A stretch of 41,365 nt of DNA from an uncultured Sutterella sp. (GCA_900754475.1 CAAECY010000151.1:1-41365); one strand, 5' to 3'. Shown: positions 32,398-40,760, numbered from the stretch's first letter. The notes: generated from the sequence alone by a model not told the origin. Translations and numbers: made by a program.

Positions 32398-33132
32398 ATG
32401 CTTCAATCGCTCTACGACACGTTCGGGAAGCTCGGCACGAATCCCGCGTTCTGGCTCTCCGTCACGCTCGTCTTTTACGTGATCGGGCAGCGCATCTTCA
32501 CGCTGGCGCGCTTCAACCCGCTCCTTTCCCCCATCATCATCGCCGTGGCCGGTCTGATCGCCCTGCTTGAAGCGACGGGCGTTTCCTACGACACGTACTT
32601 CTCGGGCGCGAGCTTCATTCACTTTCTGCTCGGTCCCGCCACGGTCGCGCTTGCGGTGCCTCTTTACGAGCAGCGTGCGAAACTCGCGAAACTCTGGCTG
32701 CCGCTTGCCTGCGGGCTCCTCGTCGGCTGCGTCGTCGCCATCCTTTCCGTGATCGGCATCGGGCACGTGCTCGGGCTCTCGCACACGACCATGCTCTCGA
32801 TGGTGCCCAAGTCCGTCACGACGCCGATTGCCATGGGCGTTTCCGAAACGATCGGCGGCATGCCCGACCTCACCGCGGCGCTCGTCGTCATCACGGGGAT
32901 CCTCGGCTCCATCATCGGGAAGCCCCTCTTTCAGATCGTTCGCATCCGCTCCGAACCCGTGCGCGGCGTCGCGCTCGGTCTTGCCGCTCACGGCATGGGG
33001 ACGGGCGCGGCCTTCCAGATCGGCAACCGCGCCGGGGCCTTCGCCGGCCTGGCGATGGGGCTCTCGGGCATCATCACGGCGTTTCTCGCGCCCGCCATTG
33101 CGGTTCCCGTGCTCGCCTGGCTCGGCGACTGA
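32398..33132 (+). CDS. lrgB: LrgB family protein
   Basis: Integral membrane protein of 244 residues with seven or eight helices, partner of LrgA. Diagnostic stretches are FNPLLSPIIIA, HFLLGPATVALAVPLYEQ and MVPKSVTTPIAMGVSETIGGMPDLTA, with the C-terminal AHGMGTGAAF. The pair is typical of many proteobacteria, where it is also annotated as a CidB/LrgB autolysis or effector-export component. A strong bidirectional terminator follows. Confidence 0.92.
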   Translation: MLQSLYDTFGKLGTNPAFWLSVTLVFYVIGQRIFTLARFNPLLSPIIIAVAGLIALLEATGVSYDTYFSGASFIHFLLGPATVALAVPLYEQRAKLAKLWLPLACGLLVGCVVAILSVIGIGHVLGLSHTTMLSMVPKSVTTPIAMGVSETIGGMPDLTAALVVITGILGSIIGKPLFQIVRIRSEPVRGVALGLAAHGMGTGAAFQIGNRAGAFAGLAMGLSGIITAFLAPAIAVPVLAWLGD

Positions 33133-33153
33133 CGCCGCACCGCGCGCACATTG

Positions 33154-33189
33154 AGAAAAAGGGAAGACCTCGCGGTCTTCCCTTTTTCT
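33154..33189. terminator. bidirectional terminator between lrgB and the DASS gene
   Basis: A 14-bp stem (33156-33169 with 33174-33187, ends AAAAA/TTTTT, TCGC loop), extendable by two further pairs, lies between convergent genes. Confidence 0.93.
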
Positions 33190-33213
33190 TTTTCAGTTAC
33201 GAGCCGACGCTTG

Positions 33214-34743
33214 TCAGGCCTGCGGAATCAAACCGCCCCCGAAGAGCATCGAGCAGAGAACGACCACCACGACGCCGATCAGGTTGAGGAAGAAACCCGC
33301 ACGGACCATTTCGCCAATCTTGAGGCGCCCCGTACCGAAGACGATCGCGTTCGGGGGCGTCGCCACCGGCATCATGAAGGCGCACGACGCGGCGACCGCG
33401 GTCGCAAAGAGGAGCCCTTCGGGATGAATCTTGAGGCTTTCCGCGGCCGCGGCGATCAGGGGCATCATGGTCGCGGCGAGAGCCGTGTTCGAAGTGACTT
33501 CCGTCGCGAAGGTGACGAGCGCGGCAACACCCGACATCATGACGACTTCGCTCGTGCCTGCGAGGAGCTGAGCCTGCGCGCCCACGAGAGCCGCCGCACC
33601 GGTCGACTGGATGACCGCAGCCATCGTGAGACCGCCGCCGAAGAGCAGGAGCACGTCCCAGGCGACGACGTCCTTGGCCGACGACCAGTCGAGCGCGTGA
33701 ACGCCGCGACGCACGTCGATCGGAATCATGAAGAGGAGAAGCCCCGCGCCCATGGCGATCGCTTCGTCCGAGAGGAACTTGAGGGGCTTCGCGCCGTCGA
33801 TTTCAAGACCGCGGAGGACCGGACCGAAAATCCACAAGCAGGCCGCCAGAAGGAAGACCGCGAGCACGACCTTTTCGCCCTTCGACATGGGGCCGAGCTT
33901 GGCGAGTTCGCGCTTCACCCATTCGCGACCGCCCGGGATGCCCGTGAGGTTCGTGCGGAAAAGCACCTTCGTAAGAAGCAGATACGTGACGGGCAGCATG
34001 ATCACCACCACCGGGAGCGCCACCTTCATCCAGGCGAGGAACGTCACCGGCGTGTGGTAGGTCTGCTCGACGAAGCGGGCGAAAATCCCGTTCGGGGGCG
34101 AGCCGATGAGCGTGGCCATACCGCCGATCGAGGCGCCGTAGGCGATCGCCAGCAGGATGCAGACGCCGAAATTGTGCTCGTCCTTGCCGATCACTTCGCT
34201 TTCCTGCGTGGAGCGAACGACGCCCATGACGGCCACCGCAATCGGCACCATCATCGCGGCGGTTGCCGTGTTCGACACCCAGGCCGAGAGGAACGCGGTC
34301 GCGAACATGAGGCCGAACACCATCTGCGAAGGCTTGGTGCCGAAGACCTTGAGCGTGAGGAGCGCGATGCGCCGGTCGAGGTGCCAGCGATGGATGGCCG
34401 CCGCAAGCAGGAAGCCCCCGAGGAAGAGGAAGATCGTGCCGTTGGCGTAGTTGAGGAACGTGGCCGCCGGCGTTGCGATCTGCAGGAGCGGATAGACCAC
34501 GAGCGGCAACATGGCGGTCGCCGCAATGGGGAGCGCTTCGGTGAACCACCAAACCGCCATCCAGACGGTTACGCCGAGACAGGCTCGGCCCGCGTGTGCG
34601 AAGGCGACGGTTTCACCGGCGGCATTGACGTACTCGGTAGGAAGCAGGAAGTAGGTGAGCAGACCCAAGAGGGGACCCGCAATCAGCGCAAAAACCTTGC
34701 CTCGGTTCGTCATCGCGCCGATTTCAATGCTGGATTCGGACAT
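33214..34743 (-). CDS. DASS family (SLC13-type) dicarboxylate or anion/sodium symporter
   Basis: Inner-membrane carrier of 509 residues with about a dozen hydrophobic segments. The two SNT motifs of the divalent anion:sodium symporters are present in the two halves (SAWVSNTATAAMMVPIA and FATEVTSNTALAATMMP), with GGFLLAAAIHRWHLDRR near the first and PPNAIVFGTGRL near the end. Members carry succinate, fumarate, malate, citrate or sulfate; the exact substrate is not predictable. ATG at 34743 is chosen for its GGAGG ribosome site; the frame extends to 34848 but those residues are not family-like. A 9/10 FNR-type box (34811-34824) sits about 70 bases upstream, which favours a C4-dicarboxylate role under oxygen limitation, in line with dcuB and the fumarase at the other end of the window. 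Confidence 0.92.
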   Translation of the reverse strand: MSESSIEIGAMTNRGKVFALIAGPLLGLLTYFLLPTEYVNAAGETVAFAHAGRACLGVTVWMAVWWFTEALPIAATAMLPLVVYPLLQIATPAATFLNYANGTIFLFLGGFLLAAAIHRWHLDRRIALLTLKVFGTKPSQMVFGLMFATAFLSAWVSNTATAAMMVPIAVAVMGVVRSTQESEVIGKDEHNFGVCILLAIAYGASIGGMATLIGSPPNGIFARFVEQTYHTPVTFLAWMKVALPVVVIMLPVTYLLLTKVLFRTNLTGIPGGREWVKRELAKLGPMSKGEKVVLAVFLLAACLWIFGPVLRGLEIDGAKPLKFLSDEAIAMGAGLLLFMIPIDVRRGVHALDWSSAKDVVAWDVLLLFGGGLTMAAVIQSTGAAALVGAQAQLLAGTSEVVMMSGVAALVTFATEVTSNTALAATMMPLIAAAAESLKIHPEGLLFATAVAASCAFMMPVATPPNAIVFGTGRLKIGEMVRAGFFLNLIGVVVVVLCSMLFGGGLIPQA

Positions 34744-34800
34744 GGGACCTCCGTTGTTTTTGTGGGAAGGCGAGCCCGTCTCCGAAAAGTGTAAAGCGGG

Positions 34801-34836
34801 CCTCACGCTTTTGAGAATAATCAAAAGTTCATGAGG
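34801..34836 (-). promoter_or_regulatory. FNR-type box inside a nested inverted repeat upstream of the DASS gene
   Basis: TTGAG-AATA-ATCAA at 34811-34824 matches the FNR consensus (TTGAT, 4 bases, ATCAA) at nine of ten positions. It is enlarged to a CTTTTGA/TCAAAAG dyad (34808-34827) flanked by CCTCA and TGAGG (34801-34805, 34832-34836). A TACACT -10 candidate on the minus strand at 34788-34793 would place the box centre near -37, roughly class II. Confidence 0.65.
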
Positions 34837-34986
34837 TGCCCGCTTCAATAGGAAAAATTTTCAAAGACGGCCTTTACTTCCACCTGTGCCGTCAATATCT
34901 CTAAGCAAATTGTCGTAATTTCCTTACATTTTCCAGGGATTTATTGCGAATTGCGCTCTGTTTTTCGAATGTTTGAGGCACGTCCT

Positions 34987-36078
34987 TCACTCGGATTCGG
35001 GCAGAAAACCCGACCCGATCGCCCTCACCGCTTCGCCCACCGTATTCCAGGCGCTGCGCCCCGCAGACTGTCCGAGCGGAAGCGAAAGCAGGTCGTCGCG
35101 ACCGAGTTCGCGCGCCCGCGCTTCGAGGGCGCGCATGAAAACGAGGGGCTGCGGCCACGGAGCGCTCGAGGACTCCCGATCGGCGAGCGCCTCCCAGAGG
35201 GCGGAGCGCAACACGCGACTCAGCCGCCCCGAAAAAAGACGCGTCGTCACGGTGTCGACGGCCGAGCCGTGGGCGGCAAACCACTTGTGCGCGTCGGTCG
35301 TTCGAGCTTCGCGGGTCGGAAGGAGCGCGGTGCCGAGCACGCACCCCGCGGCACCCGCCATCGCAAGCGCCGCGCCCTGGCGGGGCTCGGCAACGCCGCC
35401 CGCGGCGAGCACGGGAAGGCCCGTCGCCCGCACCGCGGCGGGAAGAAGCGCGGAAAGTCCCATCATCACGTCGTCGGGATCTTCGAAGGACATCCGCGCG
35501 CCCGCCGCTTCCGACCCCTGCACGATGAGGGCGTCGACTTCGGCCGAACGGAGCACTTTGGCTTCGCGAAGCGTCGTTGCGGTCCCGACGGAGAAAATGC
35601 CCGCCGCCCGCAGGCGATCGGCTTCGGGTTCGCGAAAGCCCCCGAAGGATGCGGTCACCGCCGCGGGAGCGACGTCAAGCACCGCGTCGAACTGCGCGGC
35701 GAAGTCGGGAAAAACGCCCGCGCCGCTCCAGTCGTACGCGTCGGGCACGGCCGGGAGGTCAAGGCTCTCCAGCAGGGGCGAGAGCGCGTCGAAGAGTTCG
35801 AGCACTTTCGCCCGCTCGACGGGCCAATCCTGCAGGGGACGAAGGTTCACGGCAAAGGGGCGCGACGTGAGAGCGCGCACCTCGGCGGCAAAGCGACGGA
35901 TTTCTTCGGGCGCGAGATCCGCCGCGGGAACGACGCCGAGACCGCCCGCCTCGCAGACCGCCGCCACGAAGGCGGGGTCGACGATGCCGCTCATCGGCGC
36001 GTTGAGTACGGGCCGTTCGATGCCGATGCGTTCACAAAAACGTGCGGCTTCGACGCCGAAAGCGGAGAACTTGGACAT
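34987..36078 (-). CDS. nitronate monooxygenase / 2-nitropropane dioxygenase family flavoprotein, catalytic His replaced
   Basis: FMN-binding TIM-barrel protein of 363 residues. The opening IERPVLNAPMSGIVDPAFVAAVCEAGGLGVV, the FAVNLRPL strand, LPVLAAGGVAEPRQGAALAMAGAAGCVLGTALL and the TTRLFSGRLSRVLRS tail follow the NMO family. In characterised members the motif around the catalytic base is EAGGH; here it reads EAAGA, with alanine (A194, 35497-35499) in place of histidine. It may therefore be a reductase or an FMN protein of other function; classical nitronate oxidation is doubtful. ATG at 36078 has AGAGGA upstream. It is divergent from mnmA with only 41 bases between start codons. Confidence 0.82.
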   Translation of the reverse strand: MSKFSAFGVEAARFCERIGIERPVLNAPMSGIVDPAFVAAVCEAGGLGVVPAADLAPEEIRRFAAEVRALTSRPFAVNLRPLQDWPVERAKVLELFDALSPLLESLDLPAVPDAYDWSGAGVFPDFAAQFDAVLDVAPAAVTASFGGFREPEADRLRAAGIFSVGTATTLREAKVLRSAEVDALIVQGSEAAGARMSFEDPDDVMMGLSALLPAAVRATGLPVLAAGGVAEPRQGAALAMAGAAGCVLGTALLPTREARTTDAHKWFAAHGSAVDTVTTRLFSGRLSRVLRSALWEALADRESSSAPWPQPLVFMRALEARARELGRDDLLSLPLGQSAGRSAWNTVGEAVRAIGSGFLPESE

Positions 36079-36119
36079 AATGAATCCTCTTCGTCAACAC
36101 AGCTATCACGCAACTTTAT

Positions 36120-37214
36120 ATGAACGGGAAGAAAAAAGTCGTCGTCGGCCTTTCGGGCGGGGTCGATTCCTCGGTGAGCGCCTACCTTCTGAAGCAGGCG
36201 GGCTACGAGGTTACGGGCCTCTTCATGAAGAACTGGGAGGATGACGACGACAGCGAATACTGCTCGTCGCGACAGGATTTCATCGACGCCACGAGCGTCG
36301 CGGACGTGATCGGCATCGACATCGAGGCCGTCAACTTCGCCAAGGAATACAAGGAACGCGTCTTCGCCGACTTCCTACGCGAGTACAGCGCGGGCCGCAC
36401 GCCGAATCCGGACGTGCTTTGCAACGCGGAAATCAAATTCCGAGCCTTCCTCGATCATGCGATGGCCATGGGGGCGGACTACATCGCCACGGGCCACTAC
36501 GCACGCGTTCGCCGCGACGCCGACGGGCGCACCGAACTTTTGCGCGGCGCGGATCCGTCGAAGGACCAGAGCTACTTCCTGCACCGACTCACGCAGGAAC
36601 AGATCTCCCGGGTGCTCTTCCCCGTGGGCGACCTTCTGAAGACCGAAGTGCGTCGCATCGCCAAGGAAATCGGTTTGCCCAACGCCACGAAGAAGGATTC
36701 GACCGGGATCTGCTTCATCGGCGAGCGGCCCTTCCGCGAATTTCTCTCGCGCTACCTGCCGAGCGAACCCGGCCCCATCCGCACGCCCGACGGGCGCGTG
36801 GTGGGCGAACACGTGGGGCTTTCCTTTTATACGCTCGGTCAGCGCAAGGGGATCGGCGTGGGCGGCATGCACGACTCCACCGGGGAACCCTGGTTCGTCG
36901 CCCGCAAGGACCTCAAGACGAACACGCTCTGGATCTGCCAGGGGCACGACCACCCGTGGCTCCTCTCGCACGAACTGAAGTCCGTCCACCCGAGTTGGAT
37001 TTCGGGCGAAGCGCCCGAGCTCGGCGACGACCTGACGGTCAAGACCCGTTACCGTCAGAAGGACGGCCCGTGCCGCCTTTCGTACGTCTCCGAAAAGAGC
37101 TTTTCGCTCGAATTCGACGAGCCGCAGTGGGCGGCGACGCCCGGCCAGAGCGCCGTCCTGTATCGGGGCGACGTGTGCTTGGGCGGGGGCTTCATCGACC
37201 AAATCTCCCCTTAA
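36120..37214 (+). CDS. mnmA: tRNA-specific 2-thiouridylase MnmA
   Basis: Cytoplasmic enzyme of 364 residues that puts sulfur on U34 of tRNA-Lys, tRNA-Glu and tRNA-Gln. The PP-loop is GLSGGVDSSV near the N-terminus. The catalytic cysteines are C101 (NPDVLCN) and C198 (STGICFIG), with GHYAR and KDQSYFLH motifs between. ATG at 36120 lacks a recognisable ribosome site and lies only 41 bases from the divergent flavoprotein start, so its leader must be very short or its promoter lies inside the neighbour. A substrate, tRNA-Lys(UUU), is encoded at 41086-41161. Confidence 0.97.
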   Translation: MNGKKKVVVGLSGGVDSSVSAYLLKQAGYEVTGLFMKNWEDDDDSEYCSSRQDFIDATSVADVIGIDIEAVNFAKEYKERVFADFLREYSAGRTPNPDVLCNAEIKFRAFLDHAMAMGADYIATGHYARVRRDADGRTELLRGADPSKDQSYFLHRLTQEQISRVLFPVGDLLKTEVRRIAKEIGLPNATKKDSTGICFIGERPFREFLSRYLPSEPGPIRTPDGRVVGEHVGLSFYTLGQRKGIGVGGMHDSTGEPWFVARKDLKTNTLWICQGHDHPWLLSHELKSVHPSWISGEAPELGDDLTVKTRYRQKDGPCRLSYVSEKSFSLEFDEPQWAATPGQSAVLYRGDVCLGGGFIDQISP

Positions 37215-37280
37215 GCGCTTCGCAGGGCGGCCCGACAACGCGCCGCCCGCAGCACGACGCCTGCGACGCCCCGCAAGCAA

Positions 37281-37312
37281 AAGGGCCCGGAACTTCCGGG
37301 CCCTTCGTTTTT
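37281..37312. terminator. terminator between mnmA and the TerC-family gene
   Basis: A 10-bp stem (37281-37290 with 37296-37305, AAGGGCCCGG / CCGGGCCCTT) is followed by CGTTTTT on the plus strand. On the minus strand it is followed by TTGC, so it mainly serves mnmA but may act both ways. Confidence 0.88.
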
Positions 37313-37335
37313 CAGGCTTTCGGGTAGGAGGCCGA

Positions 37336-38079
37336 TCAGGCTTCCTTCGCGGCCTTCGCGGCGAGCATTTCTTCGTGCTCGCGGCGCTTCTTCTTCGCGA
37401 TCAGATGACCGATCGCGATGACGATGCCCGCGCCGATCAGAGCGGCCGGGTAGTGCGCCGAGAAGCTGAATTCGGGCCAGTTCGTCGTCACGTAAGCGTC
37501 CGAAACCATCATGCCGCCCGCGATCCAGCCGAGGAGGCCGCCGCCGAAGTAGATGATGATCGGGAAACGGTCGAGGAGCTTGAGAACGACCTGGCTGCCG
37601 AACACGATGAAGGGCACCGACACGAGGAGACCGAAGATGATGAGCATCGTCTGATGCGCTTCGTGCGCCTGCTGCGCCGCGCCGGCGATGGCGATGACGT
37701 TGTCGAAGCTCATCACGAAGTCGGCAACGATGATCGTCTTGATGGCGCCGAGCAGTTTGTCGCTGCCCGCGATGTCTTCATGACCGTCGTACTCGGGAAT
37801 GAGCAGCTTGATGCCGATCCAGAGCAGGAGGGCGCCGCCCACCACCTTGAGGAAGGGCAGATCGAGGAGCATGACGGCGAACGTGATGAGGACGACGCGC
37901 AGCGCGATGGCGCCGACCGTCCCCCACAGAATGCCCTTGGAACGCTGTTTCGCGGGCAAATTGCGACACGCCATGGCGATGACGACCGCGTTGTCGCCGC
38001 CGAGCAGAATGTCGATCATGATGATCTGTCCCACAGCCGCCCAGTGCAGGTTGACGAGAAGATCGATGAGATACTCCAA
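37336..38079 (-). CDS. TerC family integral membrane protein (YjbE type)
   Basis: Membrane protein of 247 residues with about seven helices. The paired acidic motifs of the family are present: LLGGDNAVV (D29, N30) and MSFDNVIAIAGAA (D126, N127). TerC proteins of this group are associated with manganese or calcium export and metal loading of secreted enzymes. I chose the TTG at 38079, giving MEYLIDLLVNLHW, because GGAGG stands 5-6 bases upstream; the ATG at residue 21 would cut the first helix, and the frame up to 38205 is Arg-rich and not family-like. A long structured leader precedes it, where Mn-responsive riboswitches occur in other bacteria, but the known yybP-ykoY consensus is not evident. 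Confidence 0.9.
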   Translation of the reverse strand: MEYLIDLLVNLHWAAVGQIIMIDILLGGDNAVVIAMACRNLPAKQRSKGILWGTVGAIALRVVLITFAVMLLDLPFLKVVGGALLLWIGIKLLIPEYDGHEDIAGSDKLLGAIKTIIVADFVMSFDNVIAIAGAAQQAHEAHQTMLIIFGLLVSVPFIVFGSQVVLKLLDRFPIIIYFGGGLLGWIAGGMMVSDAYVTTNWPEFSFSAHYPAALIGAGIVIAIGHLIAKKKRREHEEMLAAKAAKEA

Positions 38080-38223
38080 GATAGCCTCCGAATTGGAAAA
38101 GCCCCCGGCGTCGGTGCGTCGAGGGAAACGTCGGGCAAAAATGCCGGTCTTCCGTTCGGAACCGAGCCGCTCCGAACGCACGCGCCCGTTGAAGAACGGG
38201 CGCAAAGTGCGGTTATTTTAACA
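38080..38223 (-). promoter_or_regulatory. promoter and structured 5' leader of the TerC-family gene
   Basis: On the minus strand an extended -10 box TGTTAAAAT (38215-38223) predicts a start near 38208 and a leader of about 129 bases. The leader contains a perfect 9-bp hairpin (38182-38190 with 38195-38203, 4-base loop) and a 7-bp hairpin (GTTCGGA/TCCGAAC, about 38153-38176), then the GGAGG ribosome site and TTG start. No GGGGAGUAG-type yybP-ykoY core is seen. Confidence 0.5.
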
Positions 38224-38269
38224 GCCGTCGACGCGCGCCCGACCCGCTCGGAGCGTGCATTCGCACGCC

Positions 38270-39460
38270 TCAGAACCCGTCGCCGAAACCCCCTTCGGGA
38301 TCCTCGGGGTCCTCGACCCGTCCGCGCAACACCTGTCCGATCGCCCCCATGCCGAATCCCCGATAGGCGAGGTAGCGGATCTGACGCTCGCGTTCCTTGT
38401 AGTCCTTCGGAAGTTCGGAAAAGCGCTTTTTCCAGACGCGCAGCGCACGGACCTCTTCAGGGAGTTCGATCTCTTCCACCGCCTCGCGGGCGAGTTCGTC
38501 GGAGACGCCGCTGCGACGCAGATCCTGACGAATGCGCGCGTTGCCGAGCGACGCGGACTGCACGCGGGCGCGCCCTTTGGCAAAGCGTTCGTCGGAGAGG
38601 TACCCGCGCTTTTCGAGTTCGTCGAGAACGGCCGCAAGCTTTTCGGGCGTCTCGTCGTCTTCGAGCGTTCGGGCGAGCTTTCGCTCCAGTTCGCGGCGGC
38701 TGTAGTCGCGTCGCGCGAGCGCGGCAACGGCGCGCGCCATAAGCGACGGGCGCGGGAGCATTCGCTTCGCGCTCTTCGAGCGCTTTGCGCGCTCGCTGCT
38801 GCGGGTCGTACCGTCGTCGGATTCGACCGCCTCCGTCTCGTCTTCCGTACGGCGTCGGCTTCGTCCCCGGCCGCAACGCTCCCGAAGGAGTTCCGGGTCT
38901 TTGCAGGTATCCCGATCGACGACGCGCACGTACCCGTCCTCGCGCACCTCTTCGATCGTTTCCGACGTGCGGGATGCGCTCTTTTTCGCCGTTGCGCCCG
39001 TGCGGGGGCTCTTGACCAAACCTTTTACCGGGCTCTTTGCGGGGCGCTTCGAAGGATGCGCTTCGGAGGCCTCCCCGAAGTCGTCGCGGCCGGGCTCGGG
39101 GGCTTCGTCCGCGGCCGTCGGCCGGAAGGGGCAGGCGGCCCGAGCGCTCGTGCGCCAGTCCGGAATCGGCGACGAAGTCGATGCCTCCGACGGCACTTCG
39201 GCGCCCGCACCCACGGCCGGCACGGGCGAGACGCCCGAAACGGGTCCGCTCTGCCACAAGGGGGCCTCCAACTCGAACCCGAAGTCGAGCACGGGGTTTT
39301 CGGGAACGCTTTTCGTCTCGGAGACTTTCGGCTTCGGCTGCGGGGTCGCCGCGGCCTTTGCGGGCTTTGCGGTCTTTTCTTCGGCCGCATCGGCCTTTGC
39401 ATCGGTCTTCGCGTCCGACGGCCACGGTTCGAGGTCTTCGTCTCGGAACAGAACTTCCAT
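38270..39460 (-). CDS. recX: RecX family recombination regulator with long N-terminal extension
   Basis: Binds RecA filaments and limits recombination. The RecX core occupies residues 234-396 (SLMARAVAALARRDYSRREL, LAAVLDELEKRGYLSDERFA, RIRQDLRRSGVSDELARE, RQIRYLAYRGFGMGAIGQVL), about 160 residues and so close to the whole of a normal RecX. The first 233 residues are low-complexity, rich in Ala, Pro, Lys, Glu and Ser, with no recognised domain. ATG at 39460 has GAGGG about 6 bases upstream; an internal ATG at 38761 would give a standard-size RecX but has no visible ribosome site. It lies 86 bases after recA with a terminator hairpin between, the usual recA-recX layout. Confidence 0.88.
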   Translation of the reverse strand: MEVLFRDEDLEPWPSDAKTDAKADAAEEKTAKPAKAAATPQPKPKVSETKSVPENPVLDFGFELEAPLWQSGPVSGVSPVPAVGAGAEVPSEASTSSPIPDWRTSARAACPFRPTAADEAPEPGRDDFGEASEAHPSKRPAKSPVKGLVKSPRTGATAKKSASRTSETIEEVREDGYVRVVDRDTCKDPELLRERCGRGRSRRRTEDETEAVESDDGTTRSSERAKRSKSAKRMLPRPSLMARAVAALARRDYSRRELERKLARTLEDDETPEKLAAVLDELEKRGYLSDERFAKGRARVQSASLGNARIRQDLRRSGVSDELAREAVEEIELPEEVRALRVWKKRFSELPKDYKERERQIRYLAYRGFGMGAIGQVLRGRVEDPEDPEGGFGDGF

Positions 39461-39490
39461 GGGCAACCCTCAAATTCGGGAAGTGGAGAG

Positions 39491-39526
39491 GAAAAGAGCC
39501 TCCGGCTCGTGCAAAACCGGAGGCTC
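39491..39526 (-). terminator. recA terminator / recA-recX attenuator
   Basis: On the minus strand a perfect 10-bp stem (GAGCCTCCGG / CCGGAGGCTC, 39496-39505 with 39517-39526) is followed by TTTTCC. It lies between recA and recX and probably lets only a fraction of transcripts reach recX. Confidence 0.85.
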
Positions 39527-39546
39527 GCTGGGAAGCGTTCGAACGA

Positions 39547-40686
39547 TCAGAGATCGACGTCCGCGTTCATGTCGATGTCGGCGTCGGGACCGAGCTCTTC
39601 GACGTCGGAGACGCGTTCTTCACCGTCCTCGGACGAGGCGGAGGAGAGGCTCTTGATGTGCACGCCCTTCATCTCGCGGATCTTCTGCTCGATTTCGGCG
39701 CAGAGTTCCTTGTTTTCCTGCAGGTACTCGCGCACCTTTTCCTTGCCCTGGCCGAGCTTCTGGCCGTTGTAGGAATACCAGGCGCCCGACTTGTCGATGA
39801 CGTTGAGTTCGGTGCCGATGTCGATCACTTCGCCGATACGGGAAATGCCTTCGCCGTAGAGGATGTCGAATTCGGCCTGCTTGAAGGGGGGCGCCACCTT
39901 GTTCTTGACGACCTTCACGCGGGTTTCGTTGCCGATCACTTCGTCGCCCTTCTTGATGCCGCCGATGCGACGGATGTCGAGACGCACGGAGCTGTAGAAC
40001 TTGAGCGCGTTGCCGCCCGTCGTCGTTTCGGGGTTGCCGTAGCCGCCGATCTTCATGCGGATCTGGTTGATGAAGATCACCATCGACTTCGTGCGGGTGA
40101 TGCTGCCCGTGAGCTTGCGAAGCGCCTGCGACATGAGGCGGGCCTGCAGACCGGGGAGCGCGTCGCCCATGTCCCCTTCGATTTCGCTCTTCGGCGTCAG
40201 GGCCGCCACCGAGTCGACGACGATCAGGTCGACCGAGCCCGAGCGCACCAGGGCGTCCGTGATTTCAAGCGCCTGTTCGCCCGTATCGGGCTGGCTGATC
40301 AGCACGTCGCCGATATTGACCCCGAGGCGCTGCGCGTACTGGATGTCGAGCGCGTGTTCCGCGTCGATGAAGGCGCAGGTGCCGCCGAGCTTCTGCATTT
40401 CGGCGATGACGTGGAGCGTCAGCGTCGTCTTACCCGAAGATTCCGGGCCGTAGATTTCGATGATTCGGCCGCGGGGCAGACCGCCCACGCCGAGCGCGAG
40501 GTCGAGACCGAGCGAACCGGTCGACACCGTTTCGATGTCCTGCGGTTCGGCGCCTTCGGCCATGCGCATGATGGCGCCCTTGCCGAACTGCTTTTCGATG
40601 TTGGCGAGCGCGATGCTCAGCGCCTTTTTGCGCTCCTCGCCCTCAACGCGTTCGGGCCGTTCGACTCGAGTGGACTTGGAAGCCAT
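39547..40686 (-). CDS. recA: recombinase RecA
   Basis: DNA-dependent ATPase that drives homologous recombination and, in most bacteria, LexA cleavage; 379 residues. The Walker A motif is GPESSGKT at residues 80-87, VDLIVVDSVAALTPK contains Walker B, and the L1/L2 DNA-binding loops follow (EIEGDMGDALPGLQARLMSQALRK and INQIRMKIGGYGNPETTTGGNALKFY). The C-terminal tail is acidic (EELGPDADIDMNADVDL), as in other RecA proteins where it tempers filament formation. ATG at 40686 has AAGGAG upstream. I find no CTGT-N8-ACAG LexA box in the 200 bases upstream, so SOS control is not visible from sequence. Confidence 0.98.
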   Translation of the reverse strand: MASKSTRVERPERVEGEERKKALSIALANIEKQFGKGAIMRMAEGAEPQDIETVSTGSLGLDLALGVGGLPRGRIIEIYGPESSGKTTLTLHVIAEMQKLGGTCAFIDAEHALDIQYAQRLGVNIGDVLISQPDTGEQALEITDALVRSGSVDLIVVDSVAALTPKSEIEGDMGDALPGLQARLMSQALRKLTGSITRTKSMVIFINQIRMKIGGYGNPETTTGGNALKFYSSVRLDIRRIGGIKKGDEVIGNETRVKVVKNKVAPPFKQAEFDILYGEGISRIGEVIDIGTELNVIDKSGAWYSYNGQKLGQGKEKVREYLQENKELCAEIEQKIREMKGVHIKSLSSASSEDGEERVSDVEELGPDADIDMNADVDL

Positions 40687-40760
40687 GGAAGCACTCCTTC
40701 GAAGAACGCCATAGTCGTATTATTTTTCTATGGCTTTTGGTGAAAACAAAGAAACAGGCA

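Noticed and set aside
38080..38223. yybP-ykoY manganese riboswitch in front of the TerC-family gene
   Set aside because: Position and gene family fit, but the conserved core sequences are not visible, so only a structured leader is reported.
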